Below, in pieces: positions 26,816 through 35,903 of a stretch of 64,000 nt of DNA. The notes beneath the pieces were generated by a model, which searched no databases, was not told the origin of the DNA, and worked only from the letters and a program-made list of their open reading frames with translations. Position 1 is the first letter of the stretch, and every line of letters starts with the position of its first letter. The translations under genes and the position numbers were made by a program. The stretch is from an uncultured Alphaproteobacteria bacterium (GTDB taxonomy: Bacteria > Pseudomonadota > Alphaproteobacteria > Rhizobiales > Rhizobiaceae), in NCBI GenBank assembly GCA_929200315.1, contig CAKMZB010000007.1, positions 154,474-218,473 of the forward strand, in the 5' to 3' direction.

Positions 26816-26841
26816 GCTCTCGCCGAAGGCGAGAGCATTTT
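26816..26841 (+). terminator. Terminator after 6S RNA
   Basis: 9-bp perfect stem GCTCTCGCC (26816-26824) with GGCGAGAGC (26828-26836), GAA loop, then ATTTT. Confidence 0.85.
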
Positions 26842-26844
26842 GTG

Positions 26845-26868
26845 ACGTATCGGGAACACCCGATACGT
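26845..26868. repeat. Perfect 10-bp stem hairpin before fau
   Basis: ACGTATCGGG (26845-26854) pairs fully with CCCGATACGT (26859-26868) around a 4-nt loop. No T-run follows. It may be an operator or a second termination structure between ssrS and fau. Confidence 0.6.
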
Positions 26869-26909
26869 GCGATCCCTTGCCGGATTTCGAGCCTGTGCCT
26901 CGCGGCTTC

Positions 26910-26957
26910 TCCTTCTCTCCTTGAGGGAGAAGGTGCCCGAAGGGCGGATGAAGGGCC
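26910..26957. repeat. Dispersed-repeat-like element (GAAGGTGCCCGAAGGGCGGATGA type)
   Basis: CCTTCTCTCC...GGGAGAAGG hairpin followed by GTGCCCGAAGGGCGGATGA, a word pattern that I know as a common dispersed intergenic repeat in proteobacteria. It runs almost up to the GTG start of fau. Confidence 0.5.
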
Positions 26958-26963
26958 GCGGCA

Positions 26964-27536
26964 GTGACCTCTAAATCCGCCCTCCGCCAACACCACCTCG
27001 CAACCCGCGACGCCCTGCCCGAAACCACCCGCATCGAAGGTGCGCTCGCTGTTGCCGAATTCGGCCTGCCCGCCCTGACCGACCGCGCGGGCGGCGCGGT
27101 CATCTCCGGCTATCATCCGATGCGTTCCGAACTCGACCCCCGCCCGCTTATGGCGATGCTTGCGACCGCCGGAGCACGCCTTGCCCTGCCCGCCGTGATC
27201 TCCAAGACCGAGATCGTCTTCCGCGATCTGGTTCGCACCGGTGCGCTGGAGAAAGGCGGGTTTGGCACGTTCCACCCGCCAGAAAGTGCACAAAAATTGC
27301 AACCAGACATCATCCTTCTGCCGCTCGCTGTCTTTGACGGTGCAGGCAATCGCATCGGCTATGGGGGCGGCTATTATGACCGCGCCATTGCGGCTTTTAG
27401 AGACGAGGGCCACACGCCCTATCTGGTGGGGCTTGCCTTTGAGGAGCAGCGTGCGCCATCGGTGCCGGTCGAAAGCCACGACGTGGCGCTCGACATGATC
27501 ATCACCCCGGCCGGTGTGCAGGAGTTTGAGGTTTGA
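26964..27536 (+). CDS. fau: 5-formyltetrahydrofolate cyclo-ligase
   Basis: 190 aa. ATP-dependent conversion of 5-formyl-THF to methenyl-THF (5-FCL, YgfA). N-terminal basic segment KSALRQHHLATRDALP binds ATP phosphate; the C-terminal signature NRIGYGGGYYDR (about 135-146) is clear. Start is GTG 26964. The 6S RNA gene lies just upstream, as in many proteobacteria. Its stop overlaps the start of the next gene by 4 bp. Confidence 0.93.
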   Translation: MTSKSALRQHHLATRDALPETTRIEGALAVAEFGLPALTDRAGGAVISGYHPMRSELDPRPLMAMLATAGARLALPAVISKTEIVFRDLVRTGALEKGGFGTFHPPESAQKLQPDIILLPLAVFDGAGNRIGYGGGYYDRAIAAFRDEGHTPYLVGLAFEEQRAPSVPVESHDVALDMIITPAGVQEFEV

Positions 27537-28351
27537 GAATTCTGTTTCTTGGAGACATGGCAGGCAAGACCGGACGCACTGCGGTGCGCGACCGCCTGCC
27601 CGGCCTGCGCGAGCGGCATTCGCTGGACCTGGTTATCGTCAATGGGGAGAACGCCGCAGGTGGCTTTGGCATCACCCGCGCGATCCTGAACGAGACACTG
27701 GAAGCCGGGGCGGACATCATCACCACCGGCAACCATGCCTTCCGCCAGCGCGAAACCCTGAGCTGGGCGGACGAGGAAGATCTGTTTCTGCGCCCCGCCA
27801 ACTTCCCCCCCGGCACGCCGGGGCGCGGATCGAACCTGATTGAGACCAAAGGCGGCGCGCGGGTTCTGGTCGCCAACATCATGGGCCGTGTCTTCATGGA
27901 CCCCCATCTCGACGACCCCTTCGCCTCCGCCGAGCGCGTCCTCGCTGAAGCGCCACTTGGAGAAGTCGCAGACGCCGTGATCATCGACTTCCACGCGGAA
28001 GCGACGAGCGAGAAACAATGTTTCGGCCATTTCTGCGACGGGCGAGTGAGTCTGGTCGTTGGCACCCACACCCACATCCCCACCGCCGACCATCAGGTGC
28101 TCGGCGGCGGCACCGCCTATATGAGCGATGCAGGCATGTGCGGCGACTACGACTCGTCCCTTGGCATGGACAAGGAAGAACCGCTCCACCGCTTTCTCAC
28201 GTCGCTCCCAAAGGCGCGGATGGAACCAGCAACGGGACCAGCCACCGTTTGCGGAGTGCTGGTGGTGACAGATGACAAGACGGGGCTCGCGACAGGCATC
28301 GAACCATTGCGGGTTGGCGGACGGCTTGCGGAAGTCATTCCGACAATTTGA
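27533..28351 (+). CDS. YmdB-type metallophosphoesterase (TIGR00282-like)
   Basis: 272 aa. Calcineurin-like di-metal phosphodiesterase: FLGDMAGKTGR (metal Asp), NGENAAGGFG, TTGNHAF (GNH), IIDFHAEATSEK, and VVGTHTHIPTAD (HxH). Bacillus YmdB of this family hydrolyses cyclic nucleotides and affects RNA turnover; the alphaproteobacterial function is not settled. TTG start at 27533 overlaps the fau stop, so the two are translationally coupled. Confidence 0.9.
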   Translation: MRILFLGDMAGKTGRTAVRDRLPGLRERHSLDLVIVNGENAAGGFGITRAILNETLEAGADIITTGNHAFRQRETLSWADEEDLFLRPANFPPGTPGRGSNLIETKGGARVLVANIMGRVFMDPHLDDPFASAERVLAEAPLGEVADAVIIDFHAEATSEKQCFGHFCDGRVSLVVGTHTHIPTADHQVLGGGTAYMSDAGMCGDYDSSLGMDKEEPLHRFLTSLPKARMEPATGPATVCGVLVVTDDKTGLATGIEPLRVGGRLAEVIPTI

Positions 28352-28388
28352 TCGCCGCTCCTTGCAGAGGCCTTTTCCAATCCTAATA

Positions 28389-28400
28389 TACCGTTCGGTA
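28389..28400. promoter_or_regulatory. TetR-like inverted repeat upstream of yghU
   Basis: TACCG-TT-CGGTA, the half-site style of many TetR-family operators, 24 bp before the yghU start. No tetR gene is adjacent. Confidence 0.35.
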
Positions 28401-28423
28401 CGAAACACTGAACGGAACGCCCC

Positions 28424-29299
28424 ATGAGCGAGCCCAAAGACGAATACACCCCGCCCAAGGTCTGGACGTGGGAAGCCGAATCCGGCGGCCAGTTTGCCAA
28501 CATCAACCGGCCCATCGCAGGCCCGACCAGCGAAAAAGACCTACCGGTCGGCAAGCACCCGTTCCAACTTCATTCGCTCGCCACACCCAACGGCGTGAAG
28601 GCAACGGTGATGCTGGAAGAGCTTTTGGCGGCCGGTCACAAGGGCGCGGAATATGACGCCTGGCTCGTTAACATTACCGAGGGCGACCAGTTCACCTCCG
28701 GCTTCGTAGAGATCAACCCGAACTCCAAAATCCCGGCCTTGCTCGACACGACCAACGGTCAGCGCGTCTTCGAAAGCGCCTCGATTCTCGTCTATCTGGC
28801 GGAGAAATTCGGCGCCTTCCTGCCGAGCGAACCGAAGGCCCGCACCGAGACCATGAACTGGCTTTTCTGGCAGATGGGATCAGCGCCCTATCTTGGCGGC
28901 GGCTTTGGGCATTTCTATGCTTATGCACCCTACAAGATACAGTACCCTATCGACCGTTTCACCATGGAGACGAAGCGCCAGCTCGACGTGCTGGACCGGG
29001 AACTGGCGAACAAGGATTTCATCGCCGGGGATGAGTACACAATCGCCGACATCGCGATCTGGCCCTGGTACGGTCAGCTTGTGCTGGGACGCCTCTATGA
29101 GGCTGCCGAATTCCTCGACGTTGCCTCCTATAAAAACGTCATGGCCTGGGCGAAGAAGATTGACGCCCGCCCCGCCGTTCTGCGCGGACGGATGGTCAAC
29201 AGACCCTTTGGCGAAAAGTCACTCCAGCTCCTTGAGCGGCACGATGCCTCAGATTTCGACACGAACACGCAGGACAAGCTGGACCCCGACCCCAGTTAG
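28424..29299 (+). CDS. yghU: YghU-type glutathione S-transferase
   Basis: 291 aa. Nu-class GST: an N-terminal extension (EYTPPKVWTWE..SGGQFANINRPIAG) typical of YghU/YfcG relatives, thioredoxin fold with SLATPNGVKATVMLEEL (binding Asn-Gly in place of a classical catalytic Tyr), NPNSKIPALLD (cis-Pro), ESASILVYLAEKFG, then the all-helical C-terminal domain from about residue 135. E. coli YghU has disulfide reductase activity with two glutathiones. A strong terminator follows. Confidence 0.92.
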   Translation: MSEPKDEYTPPKVWTWEAESGGQFANINRPIAGPTSEKDLPVGKHPFQLHSLATPNGVKATVMLEELLAAGHKGAEYDAWLVNITEGDQFTSGFVEINPNSKIPALLDTTNGQRVFESASILVYLAEKFGAFLPSEPKARTETMNWLFWQMGSAPYLGGGFGHFYAYAPYKIQYPIDRFTMETKRQLDVLDRELANKDFIAGDEYTIADIAIWPWYGQLVLGRLYEAAEFLDVASYKNVMAWAKKIDARPAVLRGRMVNRPFGEKSLQLLERHDASDFDTNTQDKLDPDPS

Positions 29300-29315
29300 A
29301 GACCATCAAATGAAG

Positions 29316-29350
29316 CCGGGGCGGCAGGACAATCTGCCGCCCCGGTTTAT
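29316..29350 (+). terminator. Terminator after yghU
   Basis: 12-bp perfect GC-rich stem (29316-29327 with 29334-29345) and a short TTTAT tail. Confidence 0.8.
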
Positions 29351-29423
29351 CGCGCCAGCGGATTGCATTTGCATCCGATGAGGCGCTCAATGGACGTCAG
29401 GAACCTAAGCCCTGGATGGTCCG

Positions 29424-30863
29424 ATGATCGACGGTCTTTCAGCGGAGCTACTCGCCCGCTTCCAATTCGCCTTCACCGTCTCTTTCCACATCGTCTTTCC
29501 GGCTTTTTCAATAGGTTTGGCATCGTTCCTGGCTGTCCTGAACGGGCTGTGGCTGTGGACGGGGAACCACACATACCGGGCGCTCTTCGATTATTGGAAA
29601 ACTATCTTCGCCGTCGCTTTCGGAATGGGCGTCGTGTCGGGGCTTGTTATGTCCTACCAGTTCGGCACCAACTGGAGCGTCTTTGCAGACAGGACTGGTC
29701 CGGTCCTCGGTCCACTCATGGCTTACGAGGTGCTTTCAGCTTTCTTTCTTGAGGCCGGTTTTCTCGGCATCATGCTGTTTGGCCGCGACCGGGTGGGGCC
29801 CGGGTTGCACATGTTTGCAACCTTCATGGTGGCTCTCGGAACGCTCCTTTCGGCAACGTGGATCCTCTCCGTCAACTCCTGGATGCAGACCCCTGTCGGG
29901 TTCGGTATGAACGACGTCGGCCAGTTCGTGCCGGAAGACTGGTGGGCCATCGTCTTCAACCCGTCCTTCCCCTACCGCCTGGTCCACATGGTGCTCGCCG
30001 CCTTCCTCACCACCGCCTTTGTGGTGGGCGGGGTTGGGGCCTGGCACATGTTGCGCGGAGATAACGGAGCGCCAACGCGCAAAATGTTCTCCATGGCCAT
30101 GTGGATGGCCGTGGTGGTGACGCCGGTCCAGATTTTTGCAGGCGACCAGCATGGCCTCAACACGCTGGAGCACCAGCCAGTAAAGATAATGGCGATGGAA
30201 GGTCACTTCCACAGCTACGAAGAAGGCGCACCGCTCATTCTTTTTGGTTGGCCGAATGAAGCTGAAAAGCGCGTTGATTACGCGATCTCAATTCCCAAAC
30301 TCTCAAGCCTTATTCTAAAGCATGACCTAAACGCCCCGCTTGCTGGTCTCGACACAGTGGCGGACGAAGACGAACCGCCGATTGCAATCGTCTTCTGGAG
30401 CTTCCGCATCATGGTTGGGATCGGCTTTGCGATGCTCACCGTCGGTCTTTGGAGCCTCTTCTCCCGCTGGCGCGGCACGCTTTACGACAGCCGCTGGTTG
30501 CATCGCGCGGTCTGGATGCTGTCACCTGCGGGCTTCCTCGCCGTGCTTGCCGGTTGGGTGACGACGGAGGTCGGCCGACAACCCTTCACGGTCTATGGCC
30601 TGATGCGCACGTCTGAGTCCCTCTCACCCATCGCCGCGCCGGCAGTGGCAACATCGCTCATCGCCTTCATCGTGGTCTATTTTTTCGTTTTCGGAGCCGG
30701 GACGTTTTATATCCTGCGGCTGATGCGCGACCGCCCCGCCCAACAGCATGATGAGCAGCGCGAGGAGACCCTCCATGCAGGCCCGATCCGTACTGCGGGC
30801 GCGACGCATGCAGCAAGGAAGGACAAAGCCATGTCGAAGACGGCTGAAGGGAGCGCATCATGA
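29424..30863 (+). CDS. cydA: Cytochrome bd-type quinol oxidase subunit I (cyanide-insensitive type)
   Basis: 479 aa. Reduces oxygen with electrons from quinol, without pumping protons. Heme ligands: N-terminal His in VSFHIVFPAFSIG (about 20) and the later EGHFHSYEEGAP region with the quinol/heme residues; GRQPFTVYGLMRT is the conserved helix turn. The quinol loop is short, matching the CioA (cyanide-insensitive oxidase) subgroup. Nine membrane segments, then a charged C-terminal tail (about 440-479). Stop overlaps cydB by 4 bp. Confidence 0.93.
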   Translation: MIDGLSAELLARFQFAFTVSFHIVFPAFSIGLASFLAVLNGLWLWTGNHTYRALFDYWKTIFAVAFGMGVVSGLVMSYQFGTNWSVFADRTGPVLGPLMAYEVLSAFFLEAGFLGIMLFGRDRVGPGLHMFATFMVALGTLLSATWILSVNSWMQTPVGFGMNDVGQFVPEDWWAIVFNPSFPYRLVHMVLAAFLTTAFVVGGVGAWHMLRGDNGAPTRKMFSMAMWMAVVVTPVQIFAGDQHGLNTLEHQPVKIMAMEGHFHSYEEGAPLILFGWPNEAEKRVDYAISIPKLSSLILKHDLNAPLAGLDTVADEDEPPIAIVFWSFRIMVGIGFAMLTVGLWSLFSRWRGTLYDSRWLHRAVWMLSPAGFLAVLAGWVTTEVGRQPFTVYGLMRTSESLSPIAAPAVATSLIAFIVVYFFVFGAGTFYILRLMRDRPAQQHDEQREETLHAGPIRTAGATHAARKDKAMSKTAEGSAS

Positions 30864-31864
30864 CCCTCGATCTTCCTCTCATCTGGGCGGGGCTGATCGC
30901 CCTGGCGATCCTCATCTACATCATCCTCGACGGGTTCGATCTCGGAGTTGGACTGCTTTTTCCCTTCGAACCGGGCGAAGACGAACGTGACTTGATGATG
31001 AATTCCGTTGCGCCGGTCTGGGACGGTAACGAGACCTGGCTCGTTCTGGGCGGCGGTGGGCTTTTTGCCGTCTTCCCCCTCGCCTATGCCACCGCCCTCC
31101 CCGCGCTCTACGCGCCGCTGCTCGCCATGTTGTTGGCTCTGGTCTTCCGCGGTGTGGCGTTTGAATATCGTTGGCGCACAACACGTTGGAAGCGCGTTTG
31201 GGACGTCTCCTTCTTTGCAGGCTCCCTCATCGCAGCCCTCGCGCAGGGCATTGCCCTTGGCGCGCTGGTGCAGGGAATCGAGATTGAAAACCGTGCCTAT
31301 GCGGGAGGCTGGTGGGATTGGTTCACGCCCTTCAGCCTGCTTTGCGGCGTCGCCCTTGTTTTCGGATATGCACTGCTCGGTGCGACCTGGCTCAACATGA
31401 AGCTGGAAGGCGCCGTGCAGGAGCGGATGCGCTATCGCGCGGCGATCGCGGGCGCGGTCACCGTTGGCTTTATCGGCGTCGTCAGCCTCATCACACCCTT
31501 TCTTGACGAGATCTACTTTGCCCGCTGGTTCGCCTGGCCCACGGCACTCTACAGCGCCGCCGTACCCCTGCTCTGTGCTGCAGCGATTGCGGCACTCTAT
31601 TACGGGCTGAAGAAACGCCATGATGTGACGCCGTTCCTCGCCTCACTCACACTCTTTACGCTCTGCTTTATCGGCCTGGGGATTGGTTTCTACCCCTATA
31701 TCGTACCGCATTCTTTGACGATTGCGGAGGCGGCCGCGCCGGATTCAAGCTTGCTCTTCACATTGGTTGGCGCAGCGGTGTTGCTGCCGCTGATCCTCGG
31801 CTACACGGCCTATACCTATTGGGTCTTTCGCGGAAAGCTCGATCCAGAAGAGGGTTATCATTGA
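30860..31864 (+). CDS. cydB: Cytochrome bd-type quinol oxidase subunit II
   Basis: 334 aa, eight to nine membrane segments. Signature near the N-terminus: LIYIILDGFDLGVGLLFP and SVAPVWDGNETWLVLGGGGLFAVFP, both standard CydB motifs. Forms the heterodimer with the product of the overlapping upstream gene. Its stop codon overlaps the start of the small third subunit gene (TGATG). Confidence 0.95.
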   Translation: MTLDLPLIWAGLIALAILIYIILDGFDLGVGLLFPFEPGEDERDLMMNSVAPVWDGNETWLVLGGGGLFAVFPLAYATALPALYAPLLAMLLALVFRGVAFEYRWRTTRWKRVWDVSFFAGSLIAALAQGIALGALVQGIEIENRAYAGGWWDWFTPFSLLCGVALVFGYALLGATWLNMKLEGAVQERMRYRAAIAGAVTVGFIGVVSLITPFLDEIYFARWFAWPTALYSAAVPLLCAAAIAALYYGLKKRHDVTPFLASLTLFTLCFIGLGIGFYPYIVPHSLTIAEAAAPDSSLLFTLVGAAVLLPLILGYTAYTYWVFRGKLDPEEGYH

Positions 31865-31974
31865 TGGCCGAGCGGCAGACGCTGAAGCGCCTTGCCTGGT
31901 TTGCTGGGATCTGGCTCACCAGCGTCGTCGCATTGGCCGTCGTCGCCTACGCCATCCGGACCGTTTTGCTGTAG
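31864..31974 (+). CDS. Small DUF2474/CydX-like third subunit of bd oxidase
   Basis: 36-residue protein read directly from the sequence: MAERQTLKRLAWFAG, then IWLTSVVALAVVAYAIR and TVLL. One membrane helix with a basic, Trp-containing N-terminus, as in DUF2474 proteins found after CioB. It overlaps the cydB stop by 1 nt, so it is translationally coupled. Such subunits stabilise the hemes of bd oxidases. Confidence 0.85.
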   Translation: MAERQTLKRLAWFAGIWLTSVVALAVVAYAIRTVLL

Positions 31975-32240
31975 AAATCCCCACTTTCTCATACAACGGG
32001 GATGCGGCACGGTGCCTCACTTTGGCATTTCACGACCCTGTTTGCCCCCATAATAAGTAGCCAGGCGTGTCTTTTGCTCAAAAGGCGGGCCGTTTCGTTA
32101 AGGTTGGTGCAAGTTCTCGTTCCAAAAGCGAGGTTTGACCCTTGCCATGTGGCACTTTTCCCGCAATTTTGGCCGCTGCTCTTACTTTTTGAGGGTAAGA
32201 AGCGCCATCTTTTTTCTGGCGCGACTTTAGGGAGAATAAA

Positions 32241-33830
32241 ATGAAATCACGGTCAATGATCGTATCCGTGGCGGCGGCAGCTCTGCTGGCCACCACCACA
32301 CTGGCTACGGCTGAAACTCTGAATTGGGCCCGTGCGGGTGACTCGCTCACGCTGGACCCGCATTCACAGAACGAAGGCCCCACTCACGCGCTTGCTCAGC
32401 AGATTTATGAGCCGCTCATTTCCCCGGACATGGAAGCAAAGCCGATTCCGTCTCTGGCGACCTCTTGGGGAGTGTCCGCTGACAACCCGAATGTATGGGT
32501 CTTTAAACTGCGCGAGGGTGTGAAATTCCACGACGGCGCTGATATGACAGCCGAAGACGTGGTCTTCTCCTTCAACCGTGCCAAGCATGAAAGCTCGGAC
32601 ATGAAGGAGCTGCTCGTCACCATTAAAGAGGTGCGTGCAGACGGCGATTACACCGTCGAGATTGAAACCGATGGTCCCAACCCGATCCTGCCCAACAACC
32701 TCACCAACCTGTTCATCATGGACAAAGGCTGGGCCGAGGCTAACGACGTGGTTGTTCCCGCCGAGTTTGACGATGGTGAAGAAACCTTCGCTGTGCGCAA
32801 CGCAAACGGCACCGGCCCCTTCGTGCTGGAAAGCCGTGAGCCTGACACCAAGACAGTGCTCAAGCGCAACGACAATTACTGGGGTATCGGTCAGTTCCCG
32901 ATGGAAGTGACCCAGATCAACTACACACCGATCCAGAACGCCGCGACCCGTGTTGCAGCACTTCTGTCGGGTGAAGTTGACCTGATCCAGGACGTGCCGG
33001 TGCAGGACCTTAGCCGCGTGGCCAATGCCGACGGCCTGAAGGTGGAAAATGCGGCTCAGAACCGCACGATCTTCTTTGGTATCAACAGTGCTGATGATGA
33101 TCTCACCAACGACAATGTCGAAGGCAAGAACCCGTTCAAGGACCTCAAGGTGCGCCAGGCTATGAGCCTTGCCCTTGATCGCGATGCCATCAAACAGGTG
33201 GTGATGCGCGGCCAGTCCGCTCCGACCGGCGTTATCATCCCGCCCTTCGTGAACGGTTGGACGGAAGCTCTGGACGCCTACCCCAAGGCTGACGTTGCTA
33301 AGGCACAGGCCCTGATGGCCGAAGCCGGTTACGGCGATGGTTTTGAAATCACGCTCCACTGCCCCAATGACCGCTACGTCAACGACGAAGCGATCTGCCA
33401 GGCCATGGTTGGCATGATGGCCAAGATCGGCATCGACGTGAACCTGGTCGCTCAGACCAAGGCCAACCACTTCCCGCTGATTTCGGGTAAGACAACCGAC
33501 TTCTACCTGCTGGGTTGGGGCGTTCCGACGTTCGATTCCGAATACGTGTTCAACTTCCTCGTGCATTCCACGACGGATGACCGCGGTTCCTGGAACGGCA
33601 CGCGCTTCTCCAATGGTGATGTCGACGCGATGATCCAGTCGCTCGGTTCCGACACCAACATCGCCAACCGCGATGCGACCATCGGCAAGATCTGGAAAGT
33701 GGTGCAGGACGAGCAACTCTACCTGCCGATCCACAATCAGGTCCTCAACTGGGGCATGAAGGATGGCATCACCTTCCCCGTGCAGCCGGAAGATCAGCCG
33801 CACTTCAAGTTCATGACCTTCGGCAAATAA
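32241..33830 (+). CDS. Dipeptide/oligopeptide-type ABC transporter substrate-binding protein
   Basis: 529 aa, SBP family 5. Signal peptide about residues 1-23 (ending ATAET), then LTLDPHSQNEG near the ligand pocket, VWVFKLREGVKFHDGADMTAEDVVFSF motif region (FKLREGVKFHDG), and the family tail. Family 5 proteins bind peptides, nickel, heme or glycosides; the ligand is open. AGGGAG precedes ATG 32241. A terminator and a 167-bp gap separate it from the permease genes, so it is probably the highly expressed first gene of the operon. Confidence 0.92.
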   Translation: MKSRSMIVSVAAAALLATTTLATAETLNWARAGDSLTLDPHSQNEGPTHALAQQIYEPLISPDMEAKPIPSLATSWGVSADNPNVWVFKLREGVKFHDGADMTAEDVVFSFNRAKHESSDMKELLVTIKEVRADGDYTVEIETDGPNPILPNNLTNLFIMDKGWAEANDVVVPAEFDDGEETFAVRNANGTGPFVLESREPDTKTVLKRNDNYWGIGQFPMEVTQINYTPIQNAATRVAALLSGEVDLIQDVPVQDLSRVANADGLKVENAAQNRTIFFGINSADDDLTNDNVEGKNPFKDLKVRQAMSLALDRDAIKQVVMRGQSAPTGVIIPPFVNGWTEALDAYPKADVAKAQALMAEAGYGDGFEITLHCPNDRYVNDEAICQAMVGMMAKIGIDVNLVAQTKANHFPLISGKTTDFYLLGWGVPTFDSEYVFNFLVHSTTDDRGSWNGTRFSNGDVDAMIQSLGSDTNIANRDATIGKIWKVVQDEQLYLPIHNQVLNWGMKDGITFPVQPEDQPHFKFMTFGK

Positions 33831-33852
33831 GGTCTGGCAGCTTTGCTGACGG

Positions 33853-33891
33853 GCGCTTCCTTCACGGAGGCGCTCGTTTGCGTTTTTTTTT
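33853..33891 (+). terminator. Stem-loop and T-run after the SBP gene
   Basis: GCGCTTCC (33853-33860) pairs with GGAGGCGC (33866-33873) with one G-T pair; a nine-T run follows at 33883-33891. Likely partial termination that lowers permease and ATPase expression relative to the binding protein. Confidence 0.8.
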
Positions 33892-33997
33892 GTTTCGACC
33901 CCGTGTGGCCCTCGACGTCAGGCCTCCTGTTTCCCTTTATTTGGAACTGGTCTAAACACGCCGGGTCAACGAAACTGGCGGTCAGTTAGGCTTTAAC

Positions 33998-34984
33998 GTG
34001 CTCGCATTTACGATCCGCCGTGTGTCCCAATCCCTCGTCGTTCTTTTGATCGTCGGGCTGGTGGCCTTTTCGCTCTTCCGCTTTGTCGGTGATCCTGTGG
34101 AGAACCTCCTTGGCCAGGAACGCACCGTTGCCGATATTGAGCGTGTGCGCACGCAGCTGGGGCTCGACCAGTCTTTCCCCGTTCAGTACCTCAATTTCCT
34201 CAAGGGCGTCGTCACTGAGGGTAATTTTGGTGTTTCCTACCGCCAGGGTCGGCCGGTGGCCGATATCATCGCTGAACGCGCGCCGGCGACGCTGGAACTC
34301 GCCTTCGTCTCCGCCCTTTTTGCCATCGTCTTAGGCATCGGCTTTGGTGTTTACACCGCCATCAACAGAGACGGGTGGATATCAAACGTCATCATGACCT
34401 CGTCCCTTGTCGGAGTCTCGCTGCCAACCTTCCTGATCGGGATATTATTGATCTACCTCTTTGCCGTGGAGCTTGGCTGGCTGCCGAGTTTCGGAAGGGG
34501 GGAGACCGTCATGATTGGCGGCTGGTCCACCGGGTTCCTGACCACGTCGGGTCTGAAAGCGTTGATCCTCCCGGCCATCACGCTGGGCCTCTACCAGATG
34601 ACGCTCATCATGCGTCTCGTGCGCTCTGAAATGCTGGAAGTGCTGCGCTCCGACTATATCAAATTCGCCCGCGCTCGCGGCCTGTCGCAAAAGGCAGTCC
34701 ACTACCGCCATGCGCTCAAAAATACGCTGGTGCCGGTCATCACCATTACAGGCCTGCAGCTCGGTGCGATCATCGCCTTCGCCATCATCACCGAAACGGT
34801 GTTCCAATGGCCGGGAGTTGGCCTGCTCTTCATCAACGCAATCCAGTTCGTCGACATCCCGGTTATGGCGACATACCTGATGTTGATCTCGGTGCTGTTC
34901 GTGTCGATCAACCTCATCGTCGATCTGCTCTATTATATGATCGATCCGCGGCTGAAGGCCGACGGCGGCGCAGCGGGGCATTAG
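33998..34984 (+). CDS. dppB: Dipeptide-type ABC transporter permease (DppB-like)
   Basis: 328 aa. BPD_transp_1 permease with the characteristic N-terminal FRFVGDPVENLLG and the EAA loop around YIKFARARGLSQKAVHYRHALKNTLVP (short form ARGLSQKAVHYRHALKN). Six membrane segments. GTG start. Followed 4 bp later by the second permease. Confidence 0.93.
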   Translation: MLAFTIRRVSQSLVVLLIVGLVAFSLFRFVGDPVENLLGQERTVADIERVRTQLGLDQSFPVQYLNFLKGVVTEGNFGVSYRQGRPVADIIAERAPATLELAFVSALFAIVLGIGFGVYTAINRDGWISNVIMTSSLVGVSLPTFLIGILLIYLFAVELGWLPSFGRGETVMIGGWSTGFLTTSGLKALILPAITLGLYQMTLIMRLVRSEMLEVLRSDYIKFARARGLSQKAVHYRHALKNTLVPVITITGLQLGAIIAFAIITETVFQWPGVGLLFINAIQFVDIPVMATYLMLISVLFVSINLIVDLLYYMIDPRLKADGGAAGH

Positions 34985-34988
34985 AGAC

Positions 34989-35903
34989 ATGAACGCCCTT
35001 TCCCGCTTCATCGCTTCCGACTTTACCTACAAATTCGTGCGCTCACCCGTTGCGATGATCGCTTCGTTGGTGGTGTTCATCCTGGTGGGCGGGGCAATTT
35101 TTGCGCCACTCTTTACCAGCCAGAACCCGTTTGACCCGGCTTCGCTCAATCTGATGAACGGCTTCTCCCACCCGATGGAGCCGAACCAGTTTACCGGTGA
35201 GAGCTTCATCTTCGGCACCGACGATCAAGGCCGCGATGTCTATGCGACAATCCTTTACGGGATGCGCATCTCGCTCTTTGTCGGCTTCTCCGCCGTGATG
35301 TTTGCCATGGTGCTCGGCGTCACGCTTGGCCTGATTGCCGGTTATACCGGCGGGCGCACTGACACGATCATCATGCGTATTGCCGACATCCAGTTGACCT
35401 TCCCGGCGATCCTCGTGGCACTTCTCATCTTCGGCATCGCCAAGGGCATCACGCCCCCGGGGCGGCGGGATGAAGTGGCGATCTGGGTGCTCATCATCGC
35501 CATCGGGCTTTCTGAATGGGTGAACTTCGCCCGTGTCGTGCGCGGGGCGACGATGGTGGAAAAATCGAAGGAATATGTCGATGCGGCCCGCCTGATTGGC
35601 CGCTCGCCTTTCACCATCATGTTGCGGCACATCCTGCCCAACACCCTCTCGCCGGTGCTGGTGATCGCGACCATTTCCCTGGCGCTCGCCATCATTGCTG
35701 AAGCCACACTCTCCTTCCTTGGCGTTGGCGCACCGCCCACCCAGCCGTCACTCGGCACACTGATCCGCATCGGGCAGGGTTTCCTCTTTTCAGGCGAATG
35801 GTGGATCCTCTTCTTCCCGGCAACGGCGCTTCTCGCCCTTGCTCTGTCGGTAAACCTTCTGGGTGACTGGCTGCGCGATGCGCTCAACCCAAAGCTGAAG
35901 TGA
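34989..35903 (+). CDS. dppC: Dipeptide-type ABC transporter permease (DppC-like)
   Basis: 304 aa. Partner permease: the N-terminal OppC_N segment, FGTDDQGRDVYATILYGMRISL (short: GTDDQGRDV), and EAA loop EYVDAARLIGRSPFTIMLRHILPN (short: AARLIGRSPF). Six membrane segments. Its stop overlaps the next gene's GTG by 4 bp. Confidence 0.93.
   Translation: MNALSRFIASDFTYKFVRSPVAMIASLVVFILVGGAIFAPLFTSQNPFDPASLNLMNGFSHPMEPNQFTGESFIFGTDDQGRDVYATILYGMRISLFVGFSAVMFAMVLGVTLGLIAGYTGGRTDTIIMRIADIQLTFPAILVALLIFGIAKGITPPGRRDEVAIWVLIIAIGLSEWVNFARVVRGATMVEKSKEYVDAARLIGRSPFTIMLRHILPNTLSPVLVIATISLALAIIAEATLSFLGVGAPPTQPSLGTLIRIGQGFLFSGEWWILFFPATALLALALSVNLLGDWLRDALNPKLK

Noticed and set aside
27419..28408. 329-residue minus-strand frame
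   Set aside because: Antisense to the YmdB-like phosphoesterase gene whose motifs are complete.
32364..33803. 479-residue open frame on the minus strand
   Set aside because: Complementary to the ABC binding-protein gene, His/Val-rich shadow composition, no start context.
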